DNA of 64,000 nt, from NCBI GenBank assembly GCA_950106755.1, contig OX467091.1:5535538-5599537 (forward strand). The letters run 5' to 3'. This DNA is from Climacium dendroides (taxonomy: Eukaryota > Streptophyta > Bryopsida > Hypnales > Climaciaceae). Below, one piece after another: positions 47,202 through 58,270 of this stretch; the stretch's first letter is position 1, and the number at the start of each line of letters is the position of its first letter. The position numbers were made by a program, and so were the translations under genes. The notes below the pieces were generated by a model. The model was not told where the DNA came from and ran no database searches. It saw only the letters and a program-made list of their open reading frames with translations.

Positions 47202-49735
47202 TTAAACTGCCCTATTGAAATTGGGCAGTTCTTGCCCTTGGAAGTATTGCAAATGTTTTGCAATTATCTCCTGGAGATGTGGAAACAATTGTCCTATACT
47301 CCAAGATCCATTAAGTCCTAATGCTAAGCCACAACGAATCATGGCTTTTCTACCATAGGATATGTTATCACAATCCACCTCTCGATTAACATCTTCTACA
47401 CTATCAGCAGCCAATTGTAGGAAAAAATGTTTCCCAGGATTTGTCAACTTTCTTGACCATTGTCCATCTGCTCGGGGTGCATTTTGCCAAGCATTTTGTT
47501 GTATCAACTCAATTTTCTTGGCTTCCCACCGTCTTGTCCATGCATCTTTGATTTTTGAAATGAGAAACGTATCTGCTAGTTGGCAAAGGTGAGTAGAACA
47601 TGGAGGTAGAAATCTGAAAACTGTATTTTTGGCAACTAGAACAGCAGCCAATCTAGGTGTCACAGTATGACCGCTACAATTATCAAGCCATATGATTTTC
47701 ATGCGTTGATGAAGATCAGCTTGATATGCACGAGGTTCTAAAAAGTATTCGGGGAAGATGGTTTGGTCCATCCAACCTTTAGGACCTATTCTATAAGAAA
47801 CCCCCGGAATATTATCAATCACCCCTTATATAAGATAGCTCCTATTTTCATTTGAGAAAATGAGCATAGGAGCTTCTATTGTGGCACGACCACTATAAGA
47901 AAACTGCGTTTTTGACAATGTTTTGACAAAAACACGTGATGTCCAAAAAAACGTCACATGTTTTCAAAAACATCCAACGTTTGCCAAAAAACAAGTGCTG
48001 GGTAATGAGATTTCAATTGATGTCAACGACAACAAGGCAACAAAATTCAGAGAATAAGTGAATGTCACTTGCAATGTCACATGTCTTCCATGACGTCAAA
48101 TACAACAGAATATGTTTTTTTTGACATCACAGAAAATATGAGAAATCCACGTCAGCAAGTAAACTTATTTTGATTATGGCTAAATTAGTAAAAATTGTTT
48201 TGAAATGGTGACCACATATAAAAATGTAAGGATAGGGCAGCCACGTGGCATACCTTGCAAAAAAAAAGGACATGGATGGATGTGCACCATGGATGAGAAG
48301 AGCTGGTTTTTATACTAGTGGGGTGATAGGAAGAGAAACAATCCATATGGGATAAGTACAACAAAACTTGTGTTCAATATAAAATGTGTAAAAAAACAAG
48401 ACTCGTTGATTCTGATGTCTAAATCAACATGTCACATGTCTGAAACAACATCTACATGTCTAAAACAACGTCAAAATGGACAATGTTCAAATTCCCATTC
48501 TCCATTTATCCCATATCTTTTCTCTCATCATGGACAAAGAATGAATATAAATAGGACCCCTTTACCTTCATTTTTAATAAATTTTAATGACTTATTTCCT
48601 TCATTTTGCCATCAAAAATCCTTTTGATCGTACATGGTAAGTTTTCTTTACATTTTTTTGAATTAAAATTTTTTATATGTTTATTTTATTTTATTTTTTC
48701 AATAGTTTTTTTTGTACTGACCTTGTTTAAGGTTTTTTGTACTGACCTTTGCATGACATAAAGGTTGTTCACAATGATGTCAAAATGGACACGTCTACGT
48801 TTTATGAGATGTTATGAACAACAGGACTTTAGAATTTCAACTCACCCAATATTGCTAACGTGGCATCTGACATGGCATGTCCACGTCAGATTTGAAAGGG
48901 GTCCACGTCATCGCCCCGAGCAGAAAGGGGTTGGGGGAAAAAAAGTACTCGTGGCAAAAACTGCCCAAACAAAAGTTGAGTTGGCATTTTGGACCCCTCC
49001 ACATGTCACACTTAGAGAAGTTTGGAAGCCTTGAATTTTTTTGACGTCACAAAAAATCGTCATGTTATTGGTGACGTTCACAAAAATTTTAGCATGTTTT
49101 GGACGTTTCTTTTTTGACGGATTTTGGACGACATTAACGTCGATGTCAAACCCGTTTTTAAAAACACAGATGCCTGTTTTTTGTGACATCCAAAAAAACT
49201 ACGTTTTCTTATAGTGGACGTCCTCCTAAAATGCGAACCACCATGGTCATGGACTCCCCACCCGAAACAACTTCAGCATATTTGACAGTTGTGTCTCTCC
49301 TAAACCCTAAAGTTCGGCCATTGTCAAGATTGACAATGAAATGTGTTTCATCTAAGTTTTCCATGAGATTTTCATCAAATTCCCCGGCTGAAAATCCCCT
49401 TTGCAAAACCCCAAAATGGTAGGCAGTTTCCATTTCGATTTGAAGCTCCTTTTGAGGGCTATAAGTCAAATGCCCACGTTGGGATAAAAGGACTATATTA
49501 TGGTTATCTATGAATTGATTGATCCAATTCGCTGTGATTTTGTTGACCAATAGAACATTGTCTTTGGGATCAACAGAAAGGGCTATGAAAATGGACTCAG
49601 GAGCTACAAGTATGGAAAGGGTTAATTCACGAAGTAGGTGAGAGGAAAATTTGACACCTGCTTTACGAAGGCGGTTGAATTCTTCAAGCAATAGAGGGTA
49701 CAAATATTGCACCCATTCGCTCTTCTTTTTGCCTC
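47202..49735 (-). pseudogene. pogo-like DDE transposase, split by a nested element
   Basis: Two coding pieces, about 49735-49217 and 47887-47202, join in frame once the nested element and one GAC duplication are disregarded. The first piece carries a helical DNA-binding-like part and NLDETHF, holding the first catalytic Asp. The second has IIWLDNCSGH with the second Asp and QLADTFLISKIK with the third, 36 residues apart, as in pogo/Tigger-type DDD enzymes. Further damage: a TAA at about 47825 (after NRSYLI) and a TGA near 49736 at the 5' edge. The remaining N-terminal helix-turn-helix exon is not identified. The neighbours are the element's own terminal repeats. The product is not functional. 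Confidence 0.85.
47891..49216. mobile_element. Nested CACTA-type element, 1326 bp, non-autonomous
   Basis: Ends CACTATAAGAAAAC / GTTTTCTTATAGTG, with a 3-bp GAC duplication (47888-47890 and 49217-49219), fit the CACTA/EnSpm superfamily. Subterminal regions are full of GACATC/GATGTC and ACGTCA/TGACGT words in both orientations, as expected for transposase-binding subterminal repeats. No transposase is encoded; frames at 48370-48627 and 48765-49034 lack motifs. It sits inside the pogo-like transposase gene and is therefore younger than that element. Confidence 0.88.
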
Positions 49736-50690
49736 AACCTGGCCTGGCCTTCAGAGAATGACGCCTTCTTTTGCCCAAACAACTTCGGCTACAAGAGAGG
49801 AGAGTGATGGGACTGGGAAGATTCTCATAAAATAGGTTGCGTTGCTGCCACCACTAGCTGGTTTTCATGAGATTGGCGGTGCATTGGCCACGGAAGTGCT
49901 CTGGAAATGCTCAAATGACTCGACCATTGAGGCCCACCAAGCCGTGAACAGCAACATCTTCAATCATCCAAGAAATAACGGAGCGGCGAGTGGCAAGGCT
50001 GGAAACTTGCTGAAGATGGTGTGGAGGGGCATTGAGAGGAATTTCAGCAAGAGGAAGGTGGTCCATGGTCGGCTACAAAAAAAACAGTGGAAATGTAGCT
50101 TGAGAAAAAAATGGCAACCCAAAAAAAATAATTTTTTAGAGGAAATAGAGGAAGGATAGACAAATTCAACGGTGTCATCCGCGTCCCAAACACATACCTC
50201 AATGAAAAGTTCTAGACGTCGGAAGTTTGAATTAGAGCAGCGGGAATCCAAGCGGGGAAGTTTGAATTGGAGCGGCGGCGGGAAACCAGGAAGTATACCC
50301 CCCCCCCAAAAAAAAAATCCTTCACTTCCCTTCCCTTACTCCTACCGCAAGGCCGCCACCGGGGGCTCTCTAGTTCCCCGCGGGTAGGCAAAAATGGGAC
50401 ATCCACGAGAAGGCAAAAATTGCAATACTGCAAGGAGGCTAAAAAATTGAAGCTCCGGCAAGGAAGGTCCAGGAGAAGGCTGCGGAAGGCAAAAATTGTA
50501 TTTTTCCAAGGAAGGGCCAGAAAATTGCCGACGGTCGGCGGATTTTAGAGCATTCCAGGAAAGGACAAAAATTTGACGGTGGGAGGGAAGGGCACCAACA
50601 CTATTTACACATAAGTTGGAAAATAGTGTTGGAGGTAAAAACCAAGGGACAACACTAATTATCACACAATACTATTTACCAATTTTAGTG

Positions 50691-51540
50691 TACCAAGAGA
50701 ATAGGAATCCCCATGCACTTTCAAATGTATTATTTGGACATTGTGAGAATAAGTTGTAAATTTTTAAAGAGACAACTGTACATGGACCTAATACCAACAT
50801 CCATGGGCTGAAGTTCAGATGCAATACATGCTTATAATCACATCTATTCACTTCCAAAAATTTCCCAAGATTTTAGAAGTGACGGTTATGGATACAGTGA
50901 TGGTTATAGGTGCTCCTACCTTATTCAAGGTCTAAATTTTGTGTGAAAGGGGCAATGTTCAGGAATTCTTTTGAGTTTGACCAATTAATTTCCTTTAGTT
51001 CTCATGTGTGAACCGGATGTTGAAATGAGTCCGGTTATTTTCTCTATTTATAAAATTCAAATTAGAAACTTTATAGACTTTTTTTCCCAATTCCACTGGC
51101 TAACGTTGAACTGGCTGCCAGTTTTTTCCAAACATCGGAAAGGGGAGGTCTTGTACAATAGCTTGACTTTCAATGAGTTTTTTTTTCAACCAATGATTCA
51201 CAAGCTACCAAAAAGAATGGTTCCCACAAACACCAGATGAATCTATCCTTTAAGGTTTAATTAGTTTAAGGTAGTAGGCTCTGGAATTGCACACGTCTTC
51301 AATTGTACACTATTTTTTTTGTAAATGTTTTTTTTATAGCCCCAAGTAATGTACAAAAAGTGTACATTTAGGAATTGGGCGATTTCAAAGCCCTAATTAT
51401 GCCATTTCAACTTCAAAAGTTCATAGCTAATTCCACAAAGCTCCAAAAAAACAATAAATGACTTGAATTAGAGGCCAATTCCACTTGTTTTTTTAAGGGA
51501 AATTTACCAAAAATTATTTCAAGAAGGTTTGCGTCCCCAA
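50691..51540 (+). repeat. Repeat R1, copy 2, right part
   Basis: Continues 46547-46706 after the pogo-like insertion and matches 23150-24020 (for example AGAATAGGAATCCCCATGCA and TGAGTTTGACCAATTAATTT). Confidence 0.88.
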
Positions 51541-51543
51541 AAT

Positions 51544-52396
51544 TCAATTTCAGCTTTTAGGTAGTGGATTTCTTGACTTCGTACCTTAAGTCATCCCCTT
51601 GCAAGATTGGGATAATCCCTCCATATATCCTTTGGAGTGAATTTAATTTAATCTTCAAACTTACTAGGAAGTTGTCATGTTGAAGGCTCTTAATTTCTAG
51701 AGCAGAAAAAGGGCCCCAAAACATTGGTTAATAATGTTATGAAGCTTCTCGAGGCTTGATATAGTGAAACAAGAGATTTTCCATGTAGAGTGATGGTAAA
51801 TAGCCTTGACAACTCAACACTATTAAGTTGTGGATGGTTTGTGAAAGAAATCAATTAAAACAAAGCACTATAGGATAGTGATGTGTTAAGTATGTACAAC
51901 TATAATCAACAACTAAGTACAATTTCCATCATTAAATATAAATTAATCATATATTACACTTTTATAGACAATTGAAAAGGTATTTCAACGCACTATAGCA
52001 TGCATTGTTTGGACAATGTATGAGTAAATTTTGATTTTTAGAGTATTACTTCCAAGTGTACCAAATACTAACACTAGGTTCTCATAAACTCTCTTGTTTG
52101 ATTGTGTAGATCATATGTAATCAATATCTAGTTTTTAATTTCTTTCTATTGCTTCAACTGCAAGTGTTGTATATTGAACAATGTTGGTTATAGGTGTACA
52201 TTCCTAATAATTGTGAACAACTTGTGACCTATAACTTGATGTTAATAATCTTTATAAGATAATGTTTAATACTTCTTTATATAATGTTGGCTATGAAAAT
52301 ATTTTTGTTTCTTTTTCTGCACACTTAAAAAAAAATCCCAGCTCATCAAAATATGATGTGAGAATCCTTGGCCTTCTATTGGAGAAGGGCTAGGCC
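51544..52396 (+). repeat. Repeat R2, copy 2
   Basis: Matches 27193-28037 at high identity. It begins four bases after R1 ends, so R1 and R2 may be parts of one larger element that is split in the other copies. Confidence 0.88.
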
Positions 52397-52776
52397 AGGA
52401 GGCGGAATGAAACGCCCGAAGGCTGGGAAGCACCCGAAGGAGCGAGCGAGGAGAGCGCCTAAAGGCACGAAAAGCACCTGAAAGGCAGGATTGAAACTAA
52501 TCCACAGACCAGAAAACACCAAAGGCAGGCTTGGAAGGGGGAAGACCAACATCAAACAGTAAAAGGGGAGAAGCCAGGGCAGGAGTGAAAGATAAAACCT
52601 CTTGCATGGCCTTCTCAATCCCTGTAGAGATGGTGTTGTAGGTCTTCGAGGGTGGGTGTATTACCGTGGAGCAAGTCTTCTTCTAATTTTGGATTCTGTC
52701 CTAGGGTTTGGTCATTTTTCTTCCCATGAAAGACAAAGAATCCTTCTTTGCCTGTAGGAAGAGAGAAGGGCAACTA
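52397..52776. other. Short GC-richer unique stretch
   Basis: Contains GCCCGAAGGCTGGGAAGCAC text with repeated GCACCTGAAAGG-like words. No gene is supported. The minus frame 52376-52618 is hydrophobic but spans the R2 boundary and is not conserved. Confidence 0.4.
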
Positions 52777-53560
52777 AGGTAGGAGCACCCATAACTATCA
52801 GTTTATGGATTTGGGGCTTCCGAAAAATAATTGGACCCTACTAGCAAAAGAATAGGAATCTGCATGTACTTCCAAATGTATTATTTGGACATTGTGAGAA
52901 TAAGTTGTGAATTTTTAAAGAGCCAATTGTACATGTACCTAATACCAACACCCATGGGTTGATGTTCAAATGCAACACATCCTTATAATCACATCTATTC
53001 ACTTCCTGAAATTTTCCAAGATTTTAGAAGTGACAGTTATGGGTGCTCCTACCTTATTCACGGGCTAAATGTTGTGTGAAAGGGGCAATGTTTAGGAATT
53101 TTTTTGAGATTCACCAATTAACTTCCTTTAGTTCTCGTGTTGAACTGTTTTTTAAAGAATTGAGTTTGATTATCTTCTCTATTTTCATATTCAAAATAGA
53201 AATCTTATAGATTTTTTCATTATTTTTTGGCCGATGTTTTCAAATTGCAAGTGGGTATTTTTTCCCAATTCCTCCAGCTAACTTTGAACTAGGTGTCAGT
53301 TTTTTCCAAACACTGGAAAGGAGAGGTTTTGTACAATAGCTTGACTTCCAATGATCGCTTTTTTCTTTTTTTTCTTTTAAGCCAATGATTCATAAGCTAC
53401 CAAAAATATTGGTTCCCACAAACACCAGTCCGTCCTTTAAGGTTTAATCAATCTAAGGTAGCAAGCTCTGACATTGCACAAGTCTTCAAATGTATACTAT
53501 TTGTATCAAACATGTTGCTTTTCTATAGCCTTCAACAATGTAAAAAAAATGTACATTTTT
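52777..53560 (+). repeat. Repeat R1, copy 3
   Basis: Matches 23084-23850. It keeps the empty site CCCTACTAGCAAAAG near 52836-52850. It lacks the first 100 bp of the other copies and the middle GTGATGG block near the right end of the inner element. Confidence 0.82.
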
Positions 53561-53629
53561 AATTTCAATTGCAGTGATCTCTTCTATTAAGACAGCATAT
53601 TTGTTTTGTTTTGTTTGTCACGTTGAGAT

Positions 53630-54360
53630 CTCCTGGACCATTCGTCCCCCACTCACGTGCTTGGTACCGTCCGAAAGCCCTTGGCAAGGAGTGCACCGGC
53701 TTGGTTTTGTGGCGTTTGGACGTACGGTGTGAAAGTTGTGCATTTTTTAGTTATTTTTGGTTCTGAAAAATTAGAAAATTACTTTTACTTATATTTTGGT
53801 CACAATCTTGGTACTGTCGGAAAGCCCTCAATAAGGAGGGTGCACCGGCTTGGTTTCGTGACTTTCTGACTCACAATGTGAAAGTTATTGACTTTTGAAT
53901 TATTTTTATGAATTAAAAAATTAGAAAATTAATTTTACTTTTGTTTTGACTGTGGCAACGGTACAAGACACACATACTTGGTATTGTTAGAAAGCCCTGA
54001 GCAAGGAAGGGTGCACTCACTTGGTTTCGTGACGTTTGGAAGTATGGTGTGAAAGTTATGCATTTTTGAGTTATTTTTGGTTCTAAAAAATTAGAAAATT
54101 ACTCACGGTGTGAAAGTTATTGAATTTTGAAGTACTTTTATGAACTAAAAAATTAAAAAATTATTTTTTCTTAAATTTTGGTCACAATCTTGGTACCGTC
54201 GGAAAGCTCTCAGCGAGGAGGAATACATGGGCCTTGTTTTGTAGCCTTGGTGAAAAAGTTATGGATTTTTGAGTTGTTTTTAGTTTTTAAAAAATTAAAA
54301 AATCACATTTACTTTTGTTTTGATTGTGGCAACGCCACAGGACACTCTAGTCTTTATGAA
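53630..54360 (+). repeat. Tandem repeat with 150-210 bp units, four copies
   Basis: The phrase GGTACCGTCGGAAAGCCC or a variant begins units at about 53663, 53810, 53981 and 54191. Each unit continues with GCACCGGCTTGGTTTCGTG, GGTGTGAAAGTTAT and AAAAAATTAGAAAATTA. The ORFs 53657-53869 and 54178-54555 are readings of the repeat. Confidence 0.8.
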
Positions 54361-54362
54361 GG

Positions 54363-54650
54363 AAACATGCAGACCCACATCTTACCTCTTAGCCGTAAGA
54401 TTTTCAGTTCATGGCACACATCTGTTGAGTTCAAAGAGGCAAGAATGAAAGTGTTAGTACTGAGCCCCACAATTTACGATTACAGGCAACTGTTGTCATT
54501 GCCACCCTCAGTGGGAAGTGGGGATGGTCACTCAACAGGATTGATGCTGCTCTAGCATGTTACAGTTTGATGTGGTGCCTGGATTCAAGGTAAACTCATG
54601 ATGATATTTTGAACTTTTGAGGGAGTTTAGTACTCAGCATGGGTATCACC
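54363..54650 (+). repeat. R3 / DPB2 3'-flank copy (short)
   Basis: Homologous to 8200-8400, 30850-31480 and 55115-55385. It has an undisturbed TA at the site where the 30.9 kb copy holds a MITE. Just after it (54651) the word TACACTAAATAGTG equals the terminus of that MITE family, possibly a one-ended remnant. Confidence 0.72.
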
Positions 54651-54785
54651 TACACTAAATAGTGAAATTAGGTTGTCTTAACAATTAGGTTGCCTTACTC
54701 AGGAAAGTTATCTCATGACTCACCACTCGTCCAGATGGAGGCACAAGCAATTCTCTAAATCTGAGCCGTGAACCAGTGCACTAAC

Positions 54786-55850
54786 CCATGCAAATGAGTG
54801 TACAACCCTTGCTTGAAGTTGCTTACTGCAGTCTTCATTGTAAAGCTTGTCAGGTCCAATAATGGCTTACAAAATGCCTATTGTGTCATTCAGAGAATTT
54901 TGCATGAATATTTGCATTTATTGTCTTGCATAAGTAATATTCAATTATCACACAATCCCGTTCAAATACACCAAATTTATAGTTTCAAAATACCCAAACT
55001 GCAATGTGGGTGAATTGTTTCATTTGATATTCATGGTTTATACATGATGATGGATTGAAAAGCATTGATGTTGAAGTTTTTAAGTTCTATTGCACGGATC
55101 TTGAAGTAGGAAACATCCAGACCCACATCTTACCTCTTAGCCAGAAGATTTTCAGTTCATGGCACACATGCATTGAGTTCAAAGAGGCAAGAATGAAAGT
55201 GTTGGTAGTGAGCCCCCCAATTACAATTACAGGCAGGTGTTGTTAGTGCCAACTACATTGGGAAGCAGGGATGGTCCAGAGGATCAACTCTGCTCTAGAA
55301 TGATTCATTTTGATGTTGTGCCTGGGTTCAAGGAAAAACCATAATCATGATATTTTGAACTTTAGAGAGAGTTTAGTGGGTATCATGTAAGGTAGGGACA
55401 CCCAAATGTGCCACTGACCTTAAACCGCCATCTATACTATATGTACATCTCCAAAATCAGTTCTGTACCTATCTGGAAGAAACGCTTTTAGAACCAAATT
55501 TTGTTCCTTAGTAACTTTTACATACAGTATTTTGTTCCCAATGCCATGTTCTCTGGTGCATTGGAACCTCCTTTCACTTGCCAACTAGAAGTTATGAAAA
55601 TTTGACCAGTCTAATGATAGAAAATAGGCTCAGTAGCAAAAAGTGGTGGTTTGCGGGGTACTCACCTTGGCAACAATGTTATGTGCCATTTTCTCATCAG
55701 AGCTGTGTCAGTTGCCAATGGGGTTCTAATTGGGTAAGCTGGTACCACCCAACTGGATGTAGTGTTTCACTGCAGATTTCATCTGGACGTTTTCAAATCG
55801 TCTGCAGGAGCTGGGATTTGCAATGAAGTACAAGTAAGGTAAGACAGACC
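54786..55850 (+). repeat. Repeat R3, copy 2
   Basis: Collinear with 30486-31900 minus the MITEs. The part from 55105 is homologous to the DPB2 3' flank. It ends at GCAGGAGCTGGGATTTGCAA, equivalent to 8597 in the DPB2 flank. Confidence 0.82.
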
Positions 55851-55930
55851 ATTGCAGTCAAATGATCCATTGTGGTCGCCTAAGAAATGATCCATTGTGG
55901 TCGCCTAAGAAATGATCCATTGTGGTTTTT
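55851..55930 (+). repeat. Tandem repeat, 25-bp unit, three copies
   Basis: AATGATCCATTGTGGTCGCC is repeated three times with exact units separated by TAAGA. Confidence 0.9.
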
Positions 55931-56870
55931 TTCCAGGATGTGGGATGTGGGCAACAATGCATGTCTTACATGATAGCAATGGAGTGAACACTGACCTCAT
56001 TAGGAACTTCTGAGTTTTCAGTGTGAAGTCCATTGTAAAAATTGACTTTTTGGGCCTTCTGTAATAGAAAATATTTTGACTGCATTAGGCAGTGAGATGA
56101 GCATTACAGATTCAGATTGAGCCTGTGAATTGCCGACGGTCTTAAGGTAGTCTACAGGCTCTTTTGGGCTCAATGCTTCAGAAATTTCTAGCAAATTCAT
56201 ACTTTGTCAAAAAATAATAATTTCAATTGCACTTGCTATTTCTCACCCTTGTACTAATGTAAGAAAAAAATTGAAAAATTTCAGCAACAAGATGATGCCA
56301 AACTCCTCATGCTGACCACAATGGGCTAGTTTACCTAAATATCACCTTGCTGGCTGTAGGCAACAACGGGATTTGCAACCAGATTTGAGGTTGAATCCCA
56401 TTTTCAATCCCATTTTGGTAATGTGAGTTTTCCTTCTCCCTTTGCTAAGTGCAAAACAAGGGTTTAACCCTAGACCGCCCAAGAGGACAAAAAGTGTCCT
56501 CACATAGTTTTAACTTCTATTCAAACCACTGTAACTTTTGCATCCAATGTCCAAATTCAATAAAACTTGTTGGAAAATTTGCGCCTTTTTTTCTAGTTTG
56601 TGTGGTAAAATCTTCAAATCAATCCAAAAGGTAATGATTTTCTAGAAGCCAATCGAAATTCACAGGCTTAATTTGATTCACCAAAGTGCACTTCATGGCT
56701 GCAACTTCGGGGGCTTGTATCTCCTTCATCCAATGTTCGATTTCAATGAAATTTGTTGGATTAGATTCCCCTTGAAGTCTAGTTATTGTGGTGAAATTTT
56801 CATGTCAATCCAATTTTTTTTGAATGTTTGGGATCAATTCGAAATTCAAAATCCCGCCATTCTTGGAATG
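55931..56870. other. Gene-free stretch
   Basis: No gene is supported. A repeated phrase 'CATCCAATGT(C/T)C.A(A/T)TT.AAT' appears near 56545 and 56735, hinting at an old internal duplication. Confidence 0.4.
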
Positions 56871-57190
56871 CCATGTTCTCAATGTTCCCAATGTTCCCAA
56901 TGCCATGTTCTCTGGTGCATTGGAACCTCCTTTCACTTGCCAACTAGAAGATATGAAAATTTGACCAGTCTAATGATAGAAAATAGGCTCAGTAGCAAAA
57001 AGTGGTGGTTTGCGGGGTACTCACCTTGGCAACAATGTTATGTGCCATTTTCTCATCAGAGCTGTGTCAGTTGCCAATGGGGTTCTAATTGGGTTAGCTG
57101 CCTACCAGCCGATTGGACGTGTTTCACTGCAGATTTCATCTGGACGTTTCAAATCGTCTGCAGGAGCTGGGATTTGCAATGAAGTCCAAG
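56871..57190 (+). repeat. Recent duplication of 55530-55840
   Basis: The two copies are nearly identical over about 290 bp (both contain AGCAAAAAGTGGTGGTTTGC and GGGGTACTCACCTTGGCAAC), 1.36 kb apart. The left junction carries a short TGTTCCCAA duplication (56880-56900), as if made during template switching. Confidence 0.85.
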
Positions 57191-57224
57191 TAATATCACC
57201 TTGCTGGCTGTAGGCAACAGCAGG

Positions 57225-57300
57225 GAGGTTGAATCCCATTTTGGATCCCACTTTGGATCCCACTTTGAATCCCACTTTGAATCCCATTTTGCTAATGTGA
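57225..57300 (+). repeat. Short tandem repeat TTTGGATCCCAC
   Basis: Five units of about 12-13 bp (ATCCCACTTTGG/ATCCCATTTTGG) between 57228 and 57292. Confidence 0.85.
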
Positions 57301-57349
57301 GTTTTCCTTCTCCCTTCGTTAAGTGCAAAACAAGGGTTTAATGTACACG

Positions 57350-57620
57350 CAGGGTCCTTTAGGCCAGGGTGAACTGACCCCCTCATTGCCCCATTTTAAC
57401 CCTGGGGAAAACACTGTGGAATTTTTTATCTGCAATCAGATGAATTTTTTTGCAAATTCTGAATTCAGATTTGCAATCAGCGGACCCAAATTAGCTAGGG
57501 ACGATGTAGAAAAATAAAAAATCACGGCAAAAAATAGGGGGCTTTTTTTCACAATTTAACCCTGGCCAGGGCAATGAGGGGGTCAGTTCTCCCTGGCTCG
57601 GTCCTTTAGGGGTTAAGGTA
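57350..57620 (+). repeat. Repeat R7, copy 2, with fold-back ends
   Basis: Matches 44549-44766. Its ends here are GGTCCTTTAG..CCAGGGTGAACTGACC and GGTCAGTTCTCCCTGG..GGTCCTTTAG, so the inner ends are inverted and the outer words direct. Confidence 0.72.
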
Positions 57621-58150
57621 AATTAACCCATAACAAGCAGACTACGTAATGCAATCACCTAAGAAACCATCCATTAGAATTTTACATCAAACCGTGGCAG
57701 ATTTGTTTTAATAAATGGAATTAGGACTATATTAGTCTAATTTGTGACCATACTCAATGCCTTGGGAGATGGTCATAGAGTTATTAGTGATTATCATAAC
57801 ACACTTACCCCTTTTTAGTGTAAACTCATCATAAAAAGTTTTTTTCTTTTCCTATTCTTACATGTTATGGCCATCTTAGGAAATCTTGTACCCATGTTAG
57901 AAAATGTTGTGACTGCCTTAGGTGGTAAGATGATCATTATGGAAACACTTATTAATGATTAGGGGTAGTCTACAAACCCATTCAATCCAAATGAAGAGCA
58001 CACTTCAGAAATTCATAACAAATTCATACTTTGTGGACAACAACTAAAATTTCAATTGTTTCCTTCATTTCTCACATTTGTCTTTGTATGGGAAAAAATC
58101 TAAATGTTTCACTGATGGCAACAGAACCAAACACACAATCTGCTTATCAT
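57621..58150. other. Gene-free spacer
   Basis: No feature supported. Confidence 0.35.
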
Positions 58151-58270
58151 AGACAGGTTTACCTGACTGGCTACTCAGAATGCCAGAGCTTTTGAGTTTT
58201 ATTCTGTTTGACTGAACATTCTTTCTCCAACCCGCATTTTTTTGAAAGCAGTGTGCAACGGTGTCTTGCA
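58151..58270 (+). repeat. Far fragment of the DPB2 3'-flank repeat
   Basis: Matches about 8765-8865 (GACTGG.TACTC, GAGCTTTTGAGTTTTATTCTG, TTTGAAAGCAG). It extends the homology between DPB2 and the 54-58 kb region. Confidence 0.6.

Larger units (their letters stand above)
46709..50690 (-). mobile_element. Complete pogo-like (Tc1/mariner) transposon, 3982 bp
   Basis: The terminal inverted repeats are CACTAAAATTGGTAAATAGT and its exact complement, flanked by TA (46707-46708 and 50691-50692). TA duplication and a DDE_1-type transposase both point to the pogo/Tigger branch of Tc1/mariner. Empty sites are kept in R1 copies 1 (near 23148) and 3 (near 52842). The transposase is on the minus strand and is dead: it is split by a CACTA-type element and carries stops. 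The 0.9 kb at 49735-50600 is GC-richer and may include promoter and N-terminal exon remains. Confidence 0.9.

Noticed and set aside
49842..50251. Overlapping ORFs on both strands inside the pogo-like element
   Set aside because: Neither resembles a helix-turn-helix or other transposase domain; likely non-coding part of the element.
52376..52618. 80-codon hydrophobic minus-strand ORF
   Set aside because: Spans the R2 border and is not kept in the other R2 copy.
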